Assembly: GCF_009828065.1 (NCBI RefSeq)
Contig: NZ_WTYK01000005.1
Span: forward strand, 124,001 to 188,000
Reading direction: 5' to 3'
Source of the DNA: Croceibacterium soli
GTDB taxonomy: Bacteria; Pseudomonadota; Alphaproteobacteria; Sphingomonadales; Sphingomonadaceae
DNA: 64,000 nucleotides
Made by a program: the position numbers and the translations under genes
The notes under the pieces: generated by a model
What the model was told of the DNA's origin: nothing
What the model saw: the letters and a program-made list of their open reading frames with translations, nothing else
Databases searched by the model: none
Shown here: positions 61,699-64,000 of the stretch, piece after piece
How the letters are laid out: each line of letters begins with the position of its first letter
Position numbering within the stretch: position 1 is the stretch's first letter

Positions 61699-64000
61699 CT
61701 ATCGCCTGTAGGACACCGTCAAGCCGATAGTCCGCGGCCGGAGGAAGGTTTGAAAGTAAGCTGGGCTTCCCAACTGTTGGTTCTCTCGCGCAACAAGCTG
61801 ACGCGAACTCCACAAGTTATTCACGAATAGTGAGACATCGAGATTGTCAAAGCGGACGCCGCTTCGGATCGAAGCACGCTGGATGGACGGCTGCGGGAAG
61901 TTATCTGGATCGAAGGACGAATTCAGTGGGTTCTCGCTAACCAACGGCCCCCGATAGTCTGCGGCATAGTTGTATTCAGCATGCAGATATGCCTCATTGG
62001 ACCCGATTGGCACGACATAATCTCCGCTGAGACTGACGGTCCAGGGCGAGACAGGCACTCGGTCCCCCTCGGTCACGAGATTCTCTCCAGTCGCAAGGGG
62101 GATCGTCTCTTGGAAGCGGGCGTTCACGTGCCCCACTGCGACTCCCATCGTCAGGTTATCCGTCAGACGAGCGTCGGCCTGCAGGTCGAAGCCGCGGATG
62201 CGGGCACTTCCGAGATTTGTCGTAAAGCCGAACCCGCAAAGGGGCAGCGCCACTCCTCGCTGGATGTTCGTCCAGTCAATGTGATATGCACTTGCCGCGA
62301 CGTTGAGCCCCCTAGCGATCCTGCTCTTGGTACCTAGTTCGTAGCTCCACACGCTGTCTGACTCGAAGGAAGCGGGCTGCCCAGTGAGACCAAGGTCATT
62401 CAACTCCCCGCTGCACTGATCAAGCGGGATTGGTTGGTTCGCCCCTCCGGCGCGGAACCCTTTGGCCGCCGTCGCATACACCATGATGTCATCATTGACG
62501 TCGTAGTTCGCGCTGAACTTGGGAGTTACTGAACTTTCTTTTGTGCTCCCGGACTGCTCATTGAGGCCGTTGTTATACGGGCCATTAGAGTAATTACGAT
62601 AAGTGTATTTGGACTCTGCAATCCGGACTCCGGCAGCAAGCGAAAGCCGATCGGTCAAATCGAAACTGATCTCACCAAAGCCGGCGATCTGTGACGGCTC
62701 ATGCCAGAGCGATATGTCGATGCCCACATCTCCAGGCAACAGGGGCTGCCCGAAAAACTCGACCACCGTCATGCCGAAGGTGTTTCCAATCAGTTGATCC
62801 AAGGAGGGAGCCATGACGAGCTCCTGGTTGAACTGCTTGTTCTTCTGGTAGAACGCTCCGACCACCCAGCTCAGACGTCCATCAGTGTTGGATTGCAGGC
62901 GCACTTCCTGTGTGAGCGTCTTCTGCGTATTTGCTGCAACACCATGCGAGTCGTAGTCCGCTACGCCTGGAACTGCCGGACCGGTAGAGGTTACAAGGCC
63001 AAAAAGCGCTGCCTCGAACATCGAAGCATCGGTAACATTGCGATTCTTCCGGTCATAATATGACGAGTTCGAGAACAGGCTAACCGGTCCAAGATCATAC
63101 TCGACCGCCAAGCTATAGAGAGTGAGACGATCCCGACCCGGGGTCTCGATGCGCGCGCCATTGCGGTAAATACCGCGATTTGGGTCGGAGAACCCCTCCC
63201 AAGCAACGTCCGGCCCCGTGTCTGCGTAAGATCCCGAATGATGCTGGAAACGGTTCTGATGAAGTATCGCAGGCGTGATCTCAAGGCCATCGATGGGCGC
63301 CCAAGTCAGAGCTCCCCTGAGGACATATGTGCGCTGCCAGTCATGATCCTCATCTATGACCTCTCCCGTGCGGCGATCGACTCTATCGATCCATCCTGCG
63401 TCCCGCCTAAAGATGCCGCTCACTCGGAAGGCCAGCCGGTCAGCGACGATCGGACCTCCAGTGGCGACCCCGGCCTCGTAGCTCACTCCTCCGCTTTGAA
63501 GGGCCGACACTTCTGCTCGAGCGTACGTTGAATGTCCGGTCAGATCCGGCTGTGGGGTGATGTAGCGAATCGTTCCGCCCATCGAACCGGAGCCGAACAG
63601 CGTTCCTTGCGGGCCGCGAAGAACCTCGACTCGCTCAAGGTCAAAAAGCAGGGGAAGAGCATCGGTCGCAAAGCTAGCTGAATAGACCTGGATGGGCGTG
63701 TCATCGATATAGATGCCCGTCGTGCCCGCATTTCCACCAGGGATAACGCCGCGAATCGAAATCCGATTACCGCCCGATATGGCAACGCCCGGAGTTATGT
63801 TTGCGATGTCCTCAAATGTTTTTACGCTTCGCACGTCCATCTTCTCTTGCGAGAACGCACTAATGCTGATCGGAACATCACTTATGAGCTCCGATGTACG
63901 TCGCGCGGTAACAACGATATCGCCGCCGAAGCTATCCGCTGGGGATCGTTCCTCCGCTGCAACCCCCTGAAGGCCAGCGTCGGCGCCATCGGCATCCGAT
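61699..64000 (-). CDS. TonB-dependent receptor, cut by the right window edge
   Basis: The 766 visible residues lack the N-terminus and signal peptide, which lie beyond position 64000. The reading frame stays open through 63841-64000 and encodes GGDIVVTARRTSELISDVP, the typical start of the plug, so the ATG at 63840 is internal. Plug blocks: FEDIANITPGVAISGGNRIS, IYIDDTPIQVYS, LERVEVLRGPQGTLFGSGSM. The barrel ends GLTVSYRR. This resembles the sphingomonad receptors used for aromatics and other organic molecules; the ligand is unknown. Confidence 0.9.
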   Translation of the reverse strand, partial: SDADGADAGLQGVAAEERSPADSFGGDIVVTARRTSELISDVPISISAFSQEKMDVRSVKTFEDIANITPGVAISGGNRISIRGVIPGGNAGTTGIYIDDTPIQVYSASFATDALPLLFDLERVEVLRGPQGTLFGSGSMGGTIRYITPQPDLTGHSTYARAEVSALQSGGVSYEAGVATGGPIVADRLAFRVSGIFRRDAGWIDRVDRRTGEVIDEDHDWQRTYVLRGALTWAPIDGLEITPAILHQNRFQHHSGSYADTGPDVAWEGFSDPNRGIYRNGARIETPGRDRLTLYSLAVEYDLGPVSLFSNSSYYDRKNRNVTDASMFEAALFGLVTSTGPAVPGVADYDSHGVAANTQKTLTQEVRLQSNTDGRLSWVVGAFYQKNKQFNQELVMAPSLDQLIGNTFGMTVVEFFGQPLLPGDVGIDISLWHEPSQIAGFGEISFDLTDRLSLAAGVRIAESKYTYRNYSNGPYNNGLNEQSGSTKESSVTPKFSANYDVNDDIMVYATAAKGFRAGGANQPIPLDQCSGELNDLGLTGQPASFESDSVWSYELGTKSRIARGLNVAASAYHIDWTNIQRGVALPLCGFGFTTNLGSARIRGFDLQADARLTDNLTMGVAVGHVNARFQETIPLATGENLVTEGDRVPVSPWTVSLSGDYVVPIGSNEAYLHAEYNYAADYRGPLVSENPLNSSFDPDNFPQPSIQRASIRSGVRFDNLDVSLFVNNLWSSRQLVARENQQLGSPAYFQTFLRPRTIGLTVSYRR

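Overview
The window comes from a GC-rich alphaproteobacterium. I place it in the Sphingomonadales (Erythrobacteraceae/Sphingomonadaceae type). Support for this is a TonB receptor/beta-propeller phytase pair, abundant TonB receptors, a fused CysNC, LigD/Ku end joining, and dense families of short palindromic repeats of a kind familiar from sphingomonad genomes. Genus cannot be settled by reading.

Left half (1-32.35 kb) looks like ordinary chromosome of very high GC. It holds two MFS exporters, dinB, pgl plus a NUDIX hydrolase, and a GMC oxidoreductase/GDT1-like/Dps run. A tRNA-Gly(CCC), a TauD-type dioxygenase with a MaoC hydratase, and a small lipoprotein/RidA/I78 cluster follow. Then come two valine-catabolism enzymes (acyl-CoA dehydrogenase, 3-hydroxyisobutyryl-CoA hydrolase), the sulfate-activation cluster cysD-cysNC-cysQ, and a PhoX-like phosphatase. 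The end-joining set is ligD and ku, with a MgtC-like membrane protein between them. An L,D-transpeptidase, a TonB receptor-phytase operon, trhO, a GST and a GreA/GreB-family factor complete this half. Nearly every gap is filled by one of four repeat families. Exact 11-bp-spaced GTCAY repeats lie upstream of the phytase operon (four) and the PhoX-like gene (two) and look like Pho boxes, so these genes plausibly form a phosphate-starvation set.

Right half (about 32.4-64 kb) differs: GC is visibly lower, the repeat families are absent, and the content is accessory. First comes a two-component system divergent from a complete RND efflux operon, then a DHA2 exporter. Next is a coherent aromatic-degradation island. 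An amidase, an NTF2-like protein and a Rieske oxygenase (alpha and beta) form one transcription unit. A divergent LysR regulator precedes catB-catC-catA-pcaI-pcaJ-pcaF-pcaD-ferredoxin-ferredoxin reductase. Together these would take an aromatic substrate to catechol and on to succinyl-CoA and acetyl-CoA. No cis-diol dehydrogenase is present, which favours a substrate that yields catechol directly (anthranilate- or salicylate-like, possibly released from an amide).

The island continues with a MarR regulator, a 2-oxopent-4-enoate hydratase-like protein, a divergent quinohemoprotein dehydrogenase and two TonB receptors. The last receptor runs off the right edge of the window.
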